Shown: positions 1 through 9,179 of the stretch, in pieces | Layout: every line of letters starts with the position of its first letter | Numbering within the stretch: position 1 is the first letter of the stretch | Assembly: GCF_002967715.1 (NCBI RefSeq) | Contig: NZ_PUIA01000014.1 | Span: forward strand, 78,358 to 142,357 | Length of the DNA stretch: 64,000 nucleotides | DNA from: Blastopirellula marina | GTDB taxonomy: Bacteria; Planctomycetota; Planctomycetia; Pirellulales; Pirellulaceae | Direction: 5' to 3' | Translations under genes and position numbers: made by a program | The notes under the pieces: model-generated | Database searches by the model: none | What the model was told of the DNA's origin: nothing | Seen by the model: the letters and a program-made list of their open reading frames with translations, nothing else

Positions 1-818
1 TAGTATTCGAAGCCTTCTTTCTGCATGGCATGTCCGATCGCGGCAATGATTTCGGCTTCATGCAGAATCTCTTCGACATTGCTTTTGAACTCTGATTCGC
101 TAGCAGTCATCGGTTTAAGACGCTTCTGGTAGGCGATCTCTAGTCGCTGCATCAGAGGAGGGCGGTCGGCGATGGCATCCCAGGTTGCCTTGGGATCGGC
201 TTCGCGCGTATCGATCGATCCACCACGAACGAGTTGTTCTACGTCCTCGGCACGCAATTTGGCTTCTTTGAACGAGTTGTCGGTTCCCACTTTGGAATTG
301 AAACCAGCCCGGGCAAACCCGTCCCGCGCGGTCAGGGCAAATTCCTTCCAGCGAACGTCACCGTCATGCTCAGCGATAATCTCGAAAAGCATGGCCAGTT
401 CGGTGAAGTCGCGACGTGCTTCCTCGAAACCACCCCCGTTGAACTTACGGACGTTCTGAACCGTTTCCGCCAACTGGTTATTGAGACGTTTCACTTCGTC
501 TTGAATGGTGCCCGGCGAAATAATGTCGGCCCATTCCCCGGCCTTGCCGCCCCCTGTCGTGGCTGGCGATTGCATGCCCCCGCCGCCAGCGGGCGAGCTC
601 GGTGCCATGGCTGGGGCTTGGCTGTTCTCGCTGAGGATGGTCGGGCGTTCTCCCTGGAGGGCTTCCGCGAAGACATCTTTGAAAAAGATGATGCTGGTCG
701 TTGTATTATTAAATTCCGGGGCCTTGGCACGGCGTTCGGCTTGTTGGGCATGCAACGAAGAGTTGCTGACCAGCGGAGCCATGATTCCGACGACAAGAAC
801 GATACCGAATTGACGCAT
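1..818 (-). CDS. Secreted protein of unknown function, 3' end beyond window
   Basis: An open frame runs on the minus strand from an ATG at 818 to the left edge without a stop, about 272 codons. The ATG follows a strong AGGAGG-type ribosome site about 7 bases upstream. The N-terminus has a hydrophobic stretch ending in an LHAQQ-type signal peptidase site near residue 25. A Gly/Pro/Ser-rich linker follows at about residues 78-105, then a helical, charged region. There is no CxxCH haem site in the visible part. The helical region vaguely resembles cytochrome-c-prime-like four-helix proteins of planctomycetes, but that is only an impression. I do not recognise the family. It is divergent from apbE, which starts 110 bases away. 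Confidence 0.8.
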   Translation of the reverse strand, partial: MRQFGIVLVVGIMAPLVSNSSLHAQQAERRAKAPEFNNTTTSIIFFKDVFAEALQGERPTILSENSQAPAMAPSSPAGGGGMQSPATTGGGKAGEWADIISPGTIQDEVKRLNNQLAETVQNVRKFNGGGFEEARRDFTELAMLFEIIAEHDGDVRWKEFALTARDGFARAGFNSKVGTDNSFKEAKLRAEDVEQLVRGGSIDTREADPKATWDAIADRPPLMQRLEIAYQKRLKPMTASESEFKSNVEEILHEAEIIAAIGHAMQKEGFEY

Positions 819-928
819 TGATGTTGCCTCCTGGGGACGAGCGTTCACAATTAGTATAACCCTGAACTTGATCTAGGGACAGAATTTCGATTTTCACGAG
901 TTCGCTACCCACAAAACCAGGACAAGTC

Positions 929-2032
929 GTGACACCTGAAGAGGAAAAACTGGCCAGTCGCCGCAACTTTCTGTGGGGAAAGGTCCGTTCGGAAGAAGAA
1001 CCCAACTCAGAGGAAGCCACTGAGCAGGGGGGGATGTCTGCCTCGTCAACGGCACCTGGTGCCTACCTGCTTCAGCTGGCCAGGAAGGCGATGGCCTGCC
1101 AATTCGAGGTCTACTTGAATGCCGTCGGGCCAGGCACCGAAACCGAAGCCGGGGTCGCCGCACTAGATATGGTGACCGAGCTCGAGCAACAGCTTTCCGC
1201 CTATCGCTACGACAGCGAAATCTGCATGTTGGGGGCGACTGCTTACTTGCGACCCCAAGTTGTTGAACAGCGTCTATTCGAGTTGTTGCAGCTCGCAGTT
1301 CAGTTGCACCGAGACACGCACGGTGCGTTCGATATCACCGCGGGACCGTTGATTAAAGCTTGGGGATTCTTTGATCGCGAAGGCAAGGTCCCCGACGAGG
1401 TCGACCTGGCCGAGGCCATGAGCCTGGTCGGAAGTAACAAGCTGACACTCGATGAAAGCCAACGCACGATCTTCTTCCAGAAAGAAGGGGTCGAACTCAA
1501 CCTGGGGAGTATTGGCAAAGGGTACGCGTTAGATCGTTGCCGCGAACTCCTTCGCGAAGCTGGGGTGGAAGACTACTTACTGCACGGCGGGACCAGCAGC
1601 GTGCTCGCCCAAGGAGTGCGACGCGACGGAACACCGCGCGATGGTTGGGAGGTAGGTGTCCCTCATCCTTTGCGGCCTGATCGCAGGATCGGAACGGTAC
1701 ACCTGAACGGCGAAGCACTGGGAACTTCTGGTGCCGCGTTCCAAGCGTTCTTTCACGAAGGGAAGAAGTACGGTCATGTACTCGATCCTCGTACTGGGCA
1801 ACCGGCGACTTCGGTGCTTTCGGCAACGGTTATCGCGCCCACGGCTGCTTTGGCCGATGCTCTGGCGACCGCATGTTATGTCATGGGACCGGAAGAGACG
1901 GAGGCAATGCTGCCAAAATACCCTGAGGTTTCCGTCTTGCTGGTCAAAGAGGGGCGACGGCGAGGAAGCGTCGAGACAATCATGCTCGGCGGAATGAACG
2001 AGCGACTGGCACTCGTCCCGACCTCGCTGTAA
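929..2032 (+). CDS. apbE: FAD:protein FMN transferase (ApbE family)
   Basis: This 367-residue protein has the ApbE pattern: a MACQFEV start of the fold, TAGPLIKAWGFF near residue 140, NLGSIGKGYALD near 190, HGGTSS near 215, and HVLDPRTGQPA plus ADALATACYVMG near the C-terminus. ApbE enzymes attach FMN from FAD covalently to Thr of flavoproteins such as NqrB/C and RnfG. The start is GTG, supported by AGGA nine bases upstream. The N-terminus carries SRRNFL, like a twin-arginine motif, but no hydrophobic segment follows, so the protein is predicted cytoplasmic. An internal ATG at 1034 would remove this extension. No flavoprotein target gene is nearby. It converges on the next gene with an 8-base gap. 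Confidence 0.88.
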   Translation: MTPEEEKLASRRNFLWGKVRSEEEPNSEEATEQGGMSASSTAPGAYLLQLARKAMACQFEVYLNAVGPGTETEAGVAALDMVTELEQQLSAYRYDSEICMLGATAYLRPQVVEQRLFELLQLAVQLHRDTHGAFDITAGPLIKAWGFFDREGKVPDEVDLAEAMSLVGSNKLTLDESQRTIFFQKEGVELNLGSIGKGYALDRCRELLREAGVEDYLLHGGTSSVLAQGVRRDGTPRDGWEVGVPHPLRPDRRIGTVHLNGEALGTSGAAFQAFFHEGKKYGHVLDPRTGQPATSVLSATVIAPTAALADALATACYVMGPEETEAMLPKYPEVSVLLVKEGRRRGSVETIMLGGMNERLALVPTSL

Positions 2033-2040
2033 GGTCTGCG

Positions 2041-3792
2041 TTAGTCCCACCACCAGCCGTGATGCTTGATGGTCTGGGGAACGTTACCTGATTTATGATC
2101 CGCGGTCATCAAGCCGTACTCATCAACAGACATCTTTTCGTCGGTGAGCATTTCTGAGGGATCGAAGTTCACGCCGCCACTCACGCCGGCAATGATGTGC
2201 TTCTTGTCGATTATCCTCATGTTCATGATCGAGTCGACGACCTTCGGAGCCGAACCGGTAGCAACCTGGTAGCCGCCGTCGGGACCGAAGTGGGTCAGGT
2301 TCCAGCCGACTTGATCAGCCAATCGTTCTTTCTCGATTAGCGAGGTAATCATGGCGAGATCAAAGACGTTCTTGAGCTCGGCATAGATTGGGTACTTCAC
2401 GGCAAGCGAGGCGTAGTTCGTCGAAAAATTGCGTGCGAACGTGGCATTGAGAGCTGTGCTGGTGTTCGTGTGAATTCGCTGGCCTTGCGCGTCGAGGTGC
2501 TCGTTCTCGCTCAACACTTTGACGCCAGGACCTTGCAGGGCGAACGCGTCTCGCTCTTTGGTGACACTGATGTTACGGTAATCGAGCGTGAACCACCAAC
2601 GCAGAACATCCATTGGTGGCGGGCTGCCGCCAGGAGGAATGGTGACCATCTCAAGATAGCTGGGAACCCCGGCCGTTCCGTCTTCCAAGCCCATGCCAAT
2701 CCGCTTCATGTGGTAGTCGGCTTCGACAATGATCTGGCCGACTCGCGTGTCTGGGTTGACGCCATGGACGGTGATGTCCTGCTTGCCAACGGCCGCTTGG
2801 AGACCTTTCAGCCATTGATCGCGTTGCCGAGGATGTAGCGGCTTGGCGGAAGTCACGTCGATGTACTCTTGGGCACTCTTCAGCCCCTGCTGTGTCGGCG
2901 TGATCGCACAGCCAAACTTGCCATGCTCATCGATCGCGTTGCGAAGCAAGACAACCAGGTCATCCAGTTGTAGCACGGGGCGACCCGTCGCGATGTTCAC
3001 GTGGCGTCCTTCGGCGTTGGCATGCCAAGGGCCAGCCGGGCCGGCGATCACAATCTCGCCTGTTTCCGGGTAGACCAACAAGTATTTGACTTCGTAGATG
3101 CCAGCCATGTTCAACATGGTGTCGCTTGGATCGCGACCGATGGCCCAGCGGAGTTGAGCTTCCTTTTCCAGACGCGTTAACGAAACCTTCCGGAGAACGG
3201 ACTCGGCGGCGGCGTCATTGTTAGCAGAAAGGATCTTGGATGTGTCATGGATATCCGAGAGAAGCGAATCATTGGAGAGTTGAGTGATTCGCTTCAATGT
3301 GCCTTGGGAGTCGACGTAGACACCGGTAGGGAAGGGGGCGATGGAGCCTGGGCCACCCAGTTCTTCCCAGCTTTCGGGCTCGACCGTGGTCGTGATCAGA
3401 TCAATCAACTGATCGAAGTCAGGAGTAACACCCCCGCCTCGCGCCACCGGGGCCTTACTTCGAGCGGTTTGTGCTTCCGAGAGAAGCTCAGAGCGATTGA
3501 CGTCATCTTCAATATAAGAAGCCGTTTCGACGGCGGCCTGGATTAGCCCGGCCTTCATTTGCATACGGGCGATCGACGAGTGCCCCTCGTCGCGCAGGGC
3601 TGCGTCTTCGACGTTAGCGATTTCCTGGAATGCTCGCGTGAATTCACCGACGCGGCTAAACGATTGGACCTTGTCCAGCGCAACTTTCGAATTGGATACT
3701 TCCTGGCCATAAACGGCTTGGCTGAAGGAAGCATGCATCGACAGAGCAAGAATCAGACTTGCCACTATCACCGCCCGGATAAGGTTGAGCAC
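2041..3792 (-). CDS. Secreted DUF1598-like protein
   Basis: This 583-residue exported protein starts at GTG (3792) with GGAG nine bases upstream. A signal peptide covers about residues 1-29. An alpha-helical region follows (roughly 35-105), then a large mixed domain. The domain contains the segment YLLVYPETGEIVIAGPAGPW and ends in a HHGWWWD tail. The PETGEIVIAGP segment and length match my memory of DUF1598 proteins, which are essentially restricted to planctomycetes and have no known function. No catalytic motif is apparent. It stands alone, facing apbE tail to tail. Confidence 0.75.
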   Translation of the reverse strand: MLNLIRAVIVASLILALSMHASFSQAVYGQEVSNSKVALDKVQSFSRVGEFTRAFQEIANVEDAALRDEGHSSIARMQMKAGLIQAAVETASYIEDDVNRSELLSEAQTARSKAPVARGGGVTPDFDQLIDLITTTVEPESWEELGGPGSIAPFPTGVYVDSQGTLKRITQLSNDSLLSDIHDTSKILSANNDAAAESVLRKVSLTRLEKEAQLRWAIGRDPSDTMLNMAGIYEVKYLLVYPETGEIVIAGPAGPWHANAEGRHVNIATGRPVLQLDDLVVLLRNAIDEHGKFGCAITPTQQGLKSAQEYIDVTSAKPLHPRQRDQWLKGLQAAVGKQDITVHGVNPDTRVGQIIVEADYHMKRIGMGLEDGTAGVPSYLEMVTIPPGGSPPPMDVLRWWFTLDYRNISVTKERDAFALQGPGVKVLSENEHLDAQGQRIHTNTSTALNATFARNFSTNYASLAVKYPIYAELKNVFDLAMITSLIEKERLADQVGWNLTHFGPDGGYQVATGSAPKVVDSIMNMRIIDKKHIIAGVSGGVNFDPSEMLTDEKMSVDEYGLMTADHKSGNVPQTIKHHGWWWD

Positions 3793-3953
3793 GGGAAAGT
3801 TCTCCAGATTAGTGACTTCTCTATGTTCCGAAAGAGACTATCAGGATCACTTCTTTTGGGGAATCCGTCAAGCAATAAGTCTACTTATACGCTCATTTCT
3901 GACCATTTAAGTCGCCTTATGCGCCAAGCAATAATTTCAAGTGTCAAGAAATA

Positions 3954-3995
3954 AAAACAGCCAGAGTTTCCGTTGGGAATGTCTCTGGCTGTTTT
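3954..3995 (-). terminator. Rho-independent terminator of the Cys-rich protein gene
   Basis: A 13-bp perfect stem (AAAACAGCCAGAG pairing with CTCTGGCTGTTTT) encloses a 16-base loop. On the minus strand it is followed by TTTTTATTTCTT, so it terminates the gene ending at 4037. The T tract on the other side would let it work in both directions, but no plus-strand gene ends here. Confidence 0.85.
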
Positions 3996-4036
3996 CTTAT
4001 TTCAATCAAAGCGACCGAATGTCGCTACCGGAACGA

Positions 4037-4516
4037 CTAGCCGCAGCAAGTCGGTTCTGGAGCACAGCAGGTCGGTTCTGGTGCACAGCACTTTGGCTTG
4101 CAGCAGTTGTGCAGCTTGTGCTTCAGGTGGTGGAACAGGCCACACTTCTTGGCACAAGGATCGCAGCACGATGGCTCTGGAGCACAGCAGGTTGGCTCTG
4201 GAGCACAGCAGGTTGGCTCTGGAGCGCAGCAGGTTGGCTCTGGAGCACAGCACGAAGGTTCTGGTGCACAGCACGATGGCTTGCAGCAGCGGTGCAGTTT
4301 GTGCTTCAGGTGCGAGAACAGGCTGCACTTCTTAGCACAAGGATCACAGCACGATGGCTCAGGAGCACAGCAGGTCGGCTCAGGAGCACAACAGGAAGGT
4401 TCAGGTGCACAGCCACAACCGTGCGAGAAGCCGAACATACCGGCTTGGGCGGTGGAGGCAGCGGCAAAGATCATACCGACAACCAACAACGCAGGGAAAG
4501 CAAAACGGGCATTCAT
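4037..4516 (-). CDS. Exported Cys-rich protein with CAPEP heptad repeats
   Basis: The 159-residue product starts at ATG 4516, with GGAG eight bases upstream and a clean signal peptide ending at about residue 23 (STAQA). The mature part is almost entirely a CCAPEPS/T heptad, encoded by imperfect 21-bp tandem repeats. There are ten CAPEP units in blocks of three, five and two. The blocks are separated by two near-identical modules of the form [24 protein letters not shown]. Cysteine makes up roughly a quarter of the mature protein. A disulfide-bonded envelope component or a metal binder are both possible and neither is shown. A terminator follows. A shorter relative lies at 12359-12784. Confidence 0.88.
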   Translation of the reverse strand: MNARFAFPALLVVGMIFAAASTAQAGMFGFSHGCGCAPEPSCCAPEPTCCAPEPSCCDPCAKKCSLFSHLKHKLHRCCKPSCCAPEPSCCAPEPTCCAPEPTCCAPEPTCCAPEPSCCDPCAKKCGLFHHLKHKLHNCCKPKCCAPEPTCCAPEPTCCG

Positions 4517-4929
4517 CGAGAGGACTCCAACTTGACTCAATTTACCACCAGAAAAAAACAACTCTTGCGGGCTCACGCCGTTGACGCACCAGGAAAACAA
4601 AACCCAGCACCAGCGATTGTCCACGCAAGTAACTTTCCTTGGTTAGGAACTATCAATCGCTATCGACCCCCTAAAGCAAAACCCTCTAGCAAAATGCCTA
4701 AATTGTGTAGTCGGAGTAAATTGCCAGGTCCGATCGTAACGAATGGTCTGGCTGTGCTATCACTCGGGTTGTATGCCCCCACATTTTGACCGCTGCATTG
4801 CTCTCAACATGCCGGTTCGAAACCCACTCTTACTTAGAGACATTTCCACATGTCTGGGTAGTTACGGGGGTGGTCCGCTAACTCAAACGGAATCCGTATC
4901 CGCTTTCACCGTTAATAGGGGCAATTGAT
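4517..4929. other. Intergenic region between divergent genes (413 bp)
   Basis: This stretch separates the Cys-rich gene (minus) from the Hpt gene (plus) and should hold both promoters. I see no convincing coding frame, no strong hairpin and no unambiguous -35/-10 pair. It is AT-richer than its surroundings. Confidence 0.5.
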
Positions 4930-5259
4930 ATGACAGTGACGAACCAGCAACAGCTGATCTATTCCGAATTCGGCAACGACGAGGATCTGGGCGAACTTGT
5001 GGAAATGTTCGTCGACGAGATCCCTAATCGTGTTCAAAGCATGCTTGATGCTGCCGAGCACTCGAATTGGGAAGAACTAGGACGCATCGCCCACCAAATG
5101 AAGGGGGCCGCTGGTAGCTATGGTTTTGGCGATGTCACGGCGATTGCGGCTGTTCTGGAAAACGCCTGCCGCGAAAGTGCTCCGGCTGAGTCGATTCAAC
5201 GTGGTCTGCAAGACCTGGTGAGCATGTGTCTTCGGATGCGTGCTGGTACGCCTGACTAA
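4930..5259 (+). CDS. Histidine-containing phosphotransfer (Hpt) domain protein
   Basis: A stand-alone 109-residue Hpt domain. The phospho-accepting His is H55 in the motif AHQMKGAAGSYGF, preceded by a typical helix (LVEMFVDEIPNRVQSML). Such proteins relay phosphate between a hybrid histidine kinase receiver and a final response regulator. No hybrid kinase lies next to it, so it is an orphan relay component whose partners must be elsewhere. The kinase/NtrC pair at 47.4-50.2 kb is a simple two-component pair with no need of Hpt. It is followed after 82 bases by the LarA-like gene, possibly co-transcribed. Confidence 0.9.
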   Translation: MTVTNQQQLIYSEFGNDEDLGELVEMFVDEIPNRVQSMLDAAEHSNWEELGRIAHQMKGAAGSYGFGDVTAIAAVLENACRESAPAESIQRGLQDLVSMCLRMRAGTPD

Positions 5260-5341
5260 GAGGCGTCCCGTTGACCATGCGGTAAGCGAAGTCCTATGAT
5301 TCGGGGACTTAATCCATGTTTCCCGAATCATTAGGGTATCG

Positions 5342-6574
5342 ATGCCCCTCTCGACTCCGTTTGGCGACAATGCAACTTCGCAGTGCGAAATCGCTGCCGA
5401 GCATCTGTTGGCAAATCTTCAATCCGATTCTCTGCCGGCAACCGATCTTGCTGAGACCATCGCAACTGCGCTGAGTCATCCCACCGGCTTTCCCGACTTG
5501 GCCGATGCCTCGGTTCCCGGCGATATCATTCTGTTCGCGTTTGGCAAAGAAGTAAGCGACGTCGAAGACGTTACCCGCGGCGTGGTGCGTTATGCCCAAC
5601 AGGCGAATCTGACGGATCGTCAGTTTCAGTTTCTGTTGCCCCACGAGACCCCTTCGCCTGTCGTCGAGCTGTTGAAGCCGATAGTTGCTCCACTGGGGGA
5701 TCACGCAGAAATCCACGTGCACCAGCCGCACGATCAGAAGGCCAATTCGTTTCTCACATCGACCCAAGAGAATCGAGCCATCATCCTGAACCGCCACTTG
5801 TGCGATGCCGATGTGGTAATTCCTGTCGGGGTCGCTCGACACGACGGCAGGTTCAATACGTTCGGAGCCTTCTCGTCGATCTATCCGACGTACTCGGATA
5901 TCGATTCGCTCAAACGCTGGAATTCCCCCTTGTTCGTGACAAGGCCGCAACGTCGCAAGCGTCGTACGGCCGAGATCGAAGAGATCCGCCAACTACTTGG
6001 GATCTCGGTGAACTGTCTGTTGTTTCCTGCTCGGGGCGGTGGTTATTCGCATGCCGTTTACGGCGAGGCATCGCAGGTCCAGGCATTGGCCGACCAACAA
6101 TTGGCCGAGCACTGGCAACCGAGCGTGCCGACACTTGCCGGAGCAGTGATTGCCTTGGTGACCGGTGGTCAGCTAGGGCAGACATGGGAAAACGCAGCCA
6201 GGGCCCTGGCAAACGTCGAAGACCTTGTCCGGCCAGGCGGGGCTATTATCCTGGCGACGGAGATTCGCCAACGCCCAGGTCTGGCGATGGCGCAAATGGC
6301 CGAATCGCTTGAGTTCACCGATTTTGAAATGCTCATGCGAAAGTCTCGCAGCGAAGATGCGGCCATCGCGTTGCAGTTCGCCAAGACTTTGTCCCAGTGC
6401 AAGATCTACTTCCGTAGTGCACTCTCGGAAGAGATCTTGGATCAACTCGATCTGATTCCCGTCGAGTCCGACGACGAATGTCGCAAGATCTGTGAACACT
6501 ATCAAGACGTCGTCGTCGTGCACGACGCGCAATGCATGTCGCTTCGTCTGGCCGAGTCTGGCCTGCCATCGTAA
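5342..6574 (+). CDS. LarA-like (lactate racemase domain, DUF2088) protein
   Basis: The 410-residue protein resembles the LarA fold in length and layout: an N-terminal Rossmann-like domain with a GDIILFAFGKEVSDVEDVTRG segment near residue 60, and a HDGRFNTFGAFSS segment near residue 167. LarA proteins racemise lactate or other 2-hydroxy acids with a nickel-pincer nucleotide bound to a lysine. Here the usual DDxTRP motif and the conserved Lys/His pocket are not obvious, so the cofactor and reaction are doubtful. No larB/C/E cofactor genes are nearby. The ygfZ-like gene starts 20 bases after it, suggesting an operon. A generic nucleotide-binding protein is an alternative. Confidence 0.6.
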   Translation: MPLSTPFGDNATSQCEIAAEHLLANLQSDSLPATDLAETIATALSHPTGFPDLADASVPGDIILFAFGKEVSDVEDVTRGVVRYAQQANLTDRQFQFLLPHETPSPVVELLKPIVAPLGDHAEIHVHQPHDQKANSFLTSTQENRAIILNRHLCDADVVIPVGVARHDGRFNTFGAFSSIYPTYSDIDSLKRWNSPLFVTRPQRRKRRTAEIEEIRQLLGISVNCLLFPARGGGYSHAVYGEASQVQALADQQLAEHWQPSVPTLAGAVIALVTGGQLGQTWENAARALANVEDLVRPGGAIILATEIRQRPGLAMAQMAESLEFTDFEMLMRKSRSEDAAIALQFAKTLSQCKIYFRSALSEEILDQLDLIPVESDDECRKICEHYQDVVVVHDAQCMSLRLAESGLPS

Positions 6575-6594
6575 CTTCCAAAAGTCGAGAGAGA

Positions 6595-7503
6595 ATGAAC
6601 GGCACCATTTCTTGGGTATCGTCTCCGCTGACATGTCAGATTCAGGTCAGCGGCCCCAGTCACGTACGATTCATGCAGGGGCTATGCTCGAACGATGTCG
6701 TGCAAACAGCCATCGGCGTGAGCTGCGAAGCCTACATTCCTTCGGTGCAAGGCAAAACTCTTGCCCATGGTTTTCTGGAGAAGTACGACGATCGGATCGT
6801 GTTTCTAGGATTGGGACAACAAAGCGAGGCGTTACTACCGCACTTGCAGAAGTACTCCATGATCGAAGACGTGGAAGTCACCGACCAAAGCGATACAAAA
6901 AATGCGATTTTCATTTGGGGGGAGGATGCCACCGCGTGGTTAAAAGAAAAGCTTGAGGTAAGCGATCTGCCTGATTTGCTGCAGCATCGATCGGTCAGTT
7001 GGGAGGGAGCGACGATCGAGATCTTCCGAACACCTATTCTGCAGGAAGACTCGTACGAGCTTTCAGGCCCCAACGTTGAAAGCCTGGTGCAGGGGATCGA
7101 GCCATCTGCGGAAGCGTTTGAACAGAAACGTATTGCCGGCTGCTTTCCGATCCATGGGATCGATATTGGTAGCGAGCATCTCGCCCAGGAAGTCAATCGC
7201 GACGATACGGCGATTAGCTTCAAGAAGGGGTGTTATCTCGGGCAGGAAACGGTCGCGCGAATCGACGCGATGGGGCACGTCAACAAGAAGCTTGTGGCAG
7301 TGCACTGGCTGAGTGAGCCTGTTCCGGAAGAGTTGCCAGCGGCAATTGTCGTCGACGGCAAAGAAGTGGGGCGGCTTACCTCGCTGGCATGTATCGATGG
7401 CCAGTATTGGGGACTGGCCATGATCCGCCGAGGTTTGAACGTTGTAGGGACACGAATCGATTCGGAAAACGGTTCGCTGGAAGTCGCGAACTATTCGTCT
7501 TGA
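6595..7503 (+). CDS. ygfZ: YgfZ/CAF17-type folate-binding protein
   Basis: This 302-residue protein carries the YgfZ signature KGCYLGQE at residues 211-218, followed by TVARIDAMGHVNKKL. The GcvT-like fold binds tetrahydrofolate, and the family supports maturation or repair of certain iron-sulfur enzymes; the conserved Cys is C213. I chose ATG 6595, preceded by a GAGAGAG ribosome site, over an upstream in-frame start at 6532 that would overlap the LarA-like gene. The gene ends tail to tail with the HD-GYP gene, the two stop regions overlapping by 13 bases. Confidence 0.85.
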   Translation: MNGTISWVSSPLTCQIQVSGPSHVRFMQGLCSNDVVQTAIGVSCEAYIPSVQGKTLAHGFLEKYDDRIVFLGLGQQSEALLPHLQKYSMIEDVEVTDQSDTKNAIFIWGEDATAWLKEKLEVSDLPDLLQHRSVSWEGATIEIFRTPILQEDSYELSGPNVESLVQGIEPSAEAFEQKRIAGCFPIHGIDIGSEHLAQEVNRDDTAISFKKGCYLGQETVARIDAMGHVNKKLVAVHWLSEPVPEELPAAIVVDGKEVGRLTSLACIDGQYWGLAMIRRGLNVVGTRIDSENGSLEVANYSS

Positions 7504-9179
7504 AGCGACTTGATCCAGTTGCTGACGTCGAAGCCCAGGCCAGCACGTTCTTCACGCATAATACTGTTGATGTCTTCTCGAGCCGAGAAGAATGCTTCGA
7601 TGACTTCTGGATCCCATTGGGTGCCGGAGCCTTCGCGGAAGATTTGATCGACACGATCCGCTGGCATCCCTTTGCGGTATGGTCGATCGCTGGACATAGC
7701 ATCGTAGGCATCGGCCACCGCAGTGATACGGGCCAATTTCGGAATGGTTTCCCCAGCCAGCTTGTGAGGATATCCCTTACCGTCCCATTGTTCGTGGTGG
7801 TGCAGAACAACGGGGAGCACGGCTTCTAATTGCTTCAATCCCGAAAGGATATTGCAGCCCAGTTCCGGGTGAAGCTTGATGTGTTCGTATTCTTCGTCCG
7901 TTAGGCGGCCTGGCTTGCGAAGGACACTATCGTCGATGCCGATCTTACCGACGTCGTGCAACAGCCCGGCCATGTACATCAAGTTGAGGGTCTCGCTGTC
8001 CAGACCCATCTCTTGTGCCAGGCGAACGGCAAGTCGGGCAACACGATCGCTATGACCGCATGTGTATGGGTCTTTGGCGTCAATCGCCGAGGTCAAGGCG
8101 CGAACCACGCTGGTAACGAACTCGGACTGGCGGCGATACAGTTCGATATTTCCGCTGTGAATACCAAGGATTGTCCCAACGCTGCTAAGTAGGCTTGCTT
8201 CGACCGTGCCGAATCCTTTGTCTTCGTTGTGATTGACGGCAAACAGCCATCCGAAGATGTTGTCACCTTCAACCAACGGAACCGCGATAATCTGGCGGAT
8301 CTCGGGGCAGGGCCAGTCGGGACGCTCGGTAATACGTTGATTCGCGACGAATGCCGATCGCTTTTCATTCAGATTCAGTTTCTTCACCAGATGCGAAAGC
8401 ATCTGAGCATCGACAGAGCATTCTCCGACAGAAAGCAGGTGCGGTTCGTACTGCGAGCCAGAAGACTCGTTCTGACCGCCGCGTCGTCCAGGCTGTTGAT
8501 ACAGGATCGAAAGCCCGCGACATGGAATGACTTCGAGCAACCAGTTGAGTGCCAGATCACCAAGCTGCGAATCGCTGCTGGAAATTCGAAGGTTCTGGGT
8601 GAGGCCGTAAAGCAGACTGATTTCTTCGTAGGTCGACGACAAGCTATCCGAGACTTTGTCGATCTCTTCGGTCAGGCGTTCAATTTCCGAATCGGACGCG
8701 ATCTTGCTAACCACGATGGCGGCCATGCGTTCGAGAGCTGGAACGGTCCATTCGGATTGGGCCTGGTACCATTGCTTGGATTCTTTGAGAGAACAGCCCA
8801 GCACCTGAGAAAGCTTGCTGAATTCGGGCGTTGCGCTGCCAGAGATCGCCAGGCGAAATGGGGCCGTTGCAATGTAAGTGCTCACTCCGTCACGAAGCGG
8901 AATGGCCAGGACGGCGCAGCCTTTCTCTTCCGAAACAATTGCGGCGGTACCTTCGCGCTGGAGACCAGGACAGAGCGAAGCAAGCAGTGAGTCGTCTCCC
9001 AGGATGCGATCGTCAGAAGCCAGCATTAACTCGCCTGTACTTCCGTCCCTCAAACAGAATGAGGTACCGAAGTAGTTTCGGAGTTCCGTGCTCATTTGCT
9101 TCAGACGGTGACGAACCGCAGGTACGAACGTACCTACCGTGTTACCGGTGAGTGCAAGAGCTGCGGGGGGCAACGACAT
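7491..9179 (-). CDS. GAF and HD-GYP domain cyclic-di-GMP phosphodiesterase-like protein
   Basis: The 562-residue cytoplasmic protein has a poorly conserved N-terminal sensor region, a short coiled stretch near residue 175, a GAF-like domain (about 185-345) and a C-terminal HD-GYP domain. The HD-GYP metal and signature residues are intact: CGHSDRVARLA, LLHDVGKIG, HHHEQWDGKGYP and DAYDAM-x-SDRPYR. The domain hydrolyses c-di-GMP. ATG 9179 is preferred because AGGA lies ten bases upstream; an in-frame ATG at 9200 has none. Being a single-gene unit with a sensor module, it probably couples a small ligand or redox cue to c-di-GMP turnover (inference). Confidence 0.88.
   Translation of the reverse strand: MSLPPAALALTGNTVGTFVPAVRHRLKQMSTELRNYFGTSFCLRDGSTGELMLASDDRILGDDSLLASLCPGLQREGTAAIVSEEKGCAVLAIPLRDGVSTYIATAPFRLAISGSATPEFSKLSQVLGCSLKESKQWYQAQSEWTVPALERMAAIVVSKIASDSEIERLTEEIDKVSDSLSSTYEEISLLYGLTQNLRISSSDSQLGDLALNWLLEVIPCRGLSILYQQPGRRGGQNESSGSQYEPHLLSVGECSVDAQMLSHLVKKLNLNEKRSAFVANQRITERPDWPCPEIRQIIAVPLVEGDNIFGWLFAVNHNEDKGFGTVEASLLSSVGTILGIHSGNIELYRRQSEFVTSVVRALTSAIDAKDPYTCGHSDRVARLAVRLAQEMGLDSETLNLMYMAGLLHDVGKIGIDDSVLRKPGRLTDEEYEHIKLHPELGCNILSGLKQLEAVLPVVLHHHEQWDGKGYPHKLAGETIPKLARITAVADAYDAMSSDRPYRKGMPADRVDQIFREGSGTQWDPEVIEAFFSAREDINSIMREERAGLGFDVSNWIKSLQDE

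Noticed and set aside
4037..4516. Tandem 21-bp repeats considered as a CRISPR or VNTR without coding role
   Set aside because: The repeats keep the reading frame and encode a consistent Cys heptad behind a signal peptide.
4098..4535. Plus-strand frames with GSGAQQ-like repeats opposite the Cys-rich gene
   Set aside because: They are antisense shadows of the 21-bp repeats; the minus frame has a signal peptide, a ribosome site and a terminator.
4930..6574. Hpt and LarA-like genes as a signalling island with the kinase at 47.4 kb
   Set aside because: They are 42 kb apart and the kinase is not hybrid, so no link is supported.
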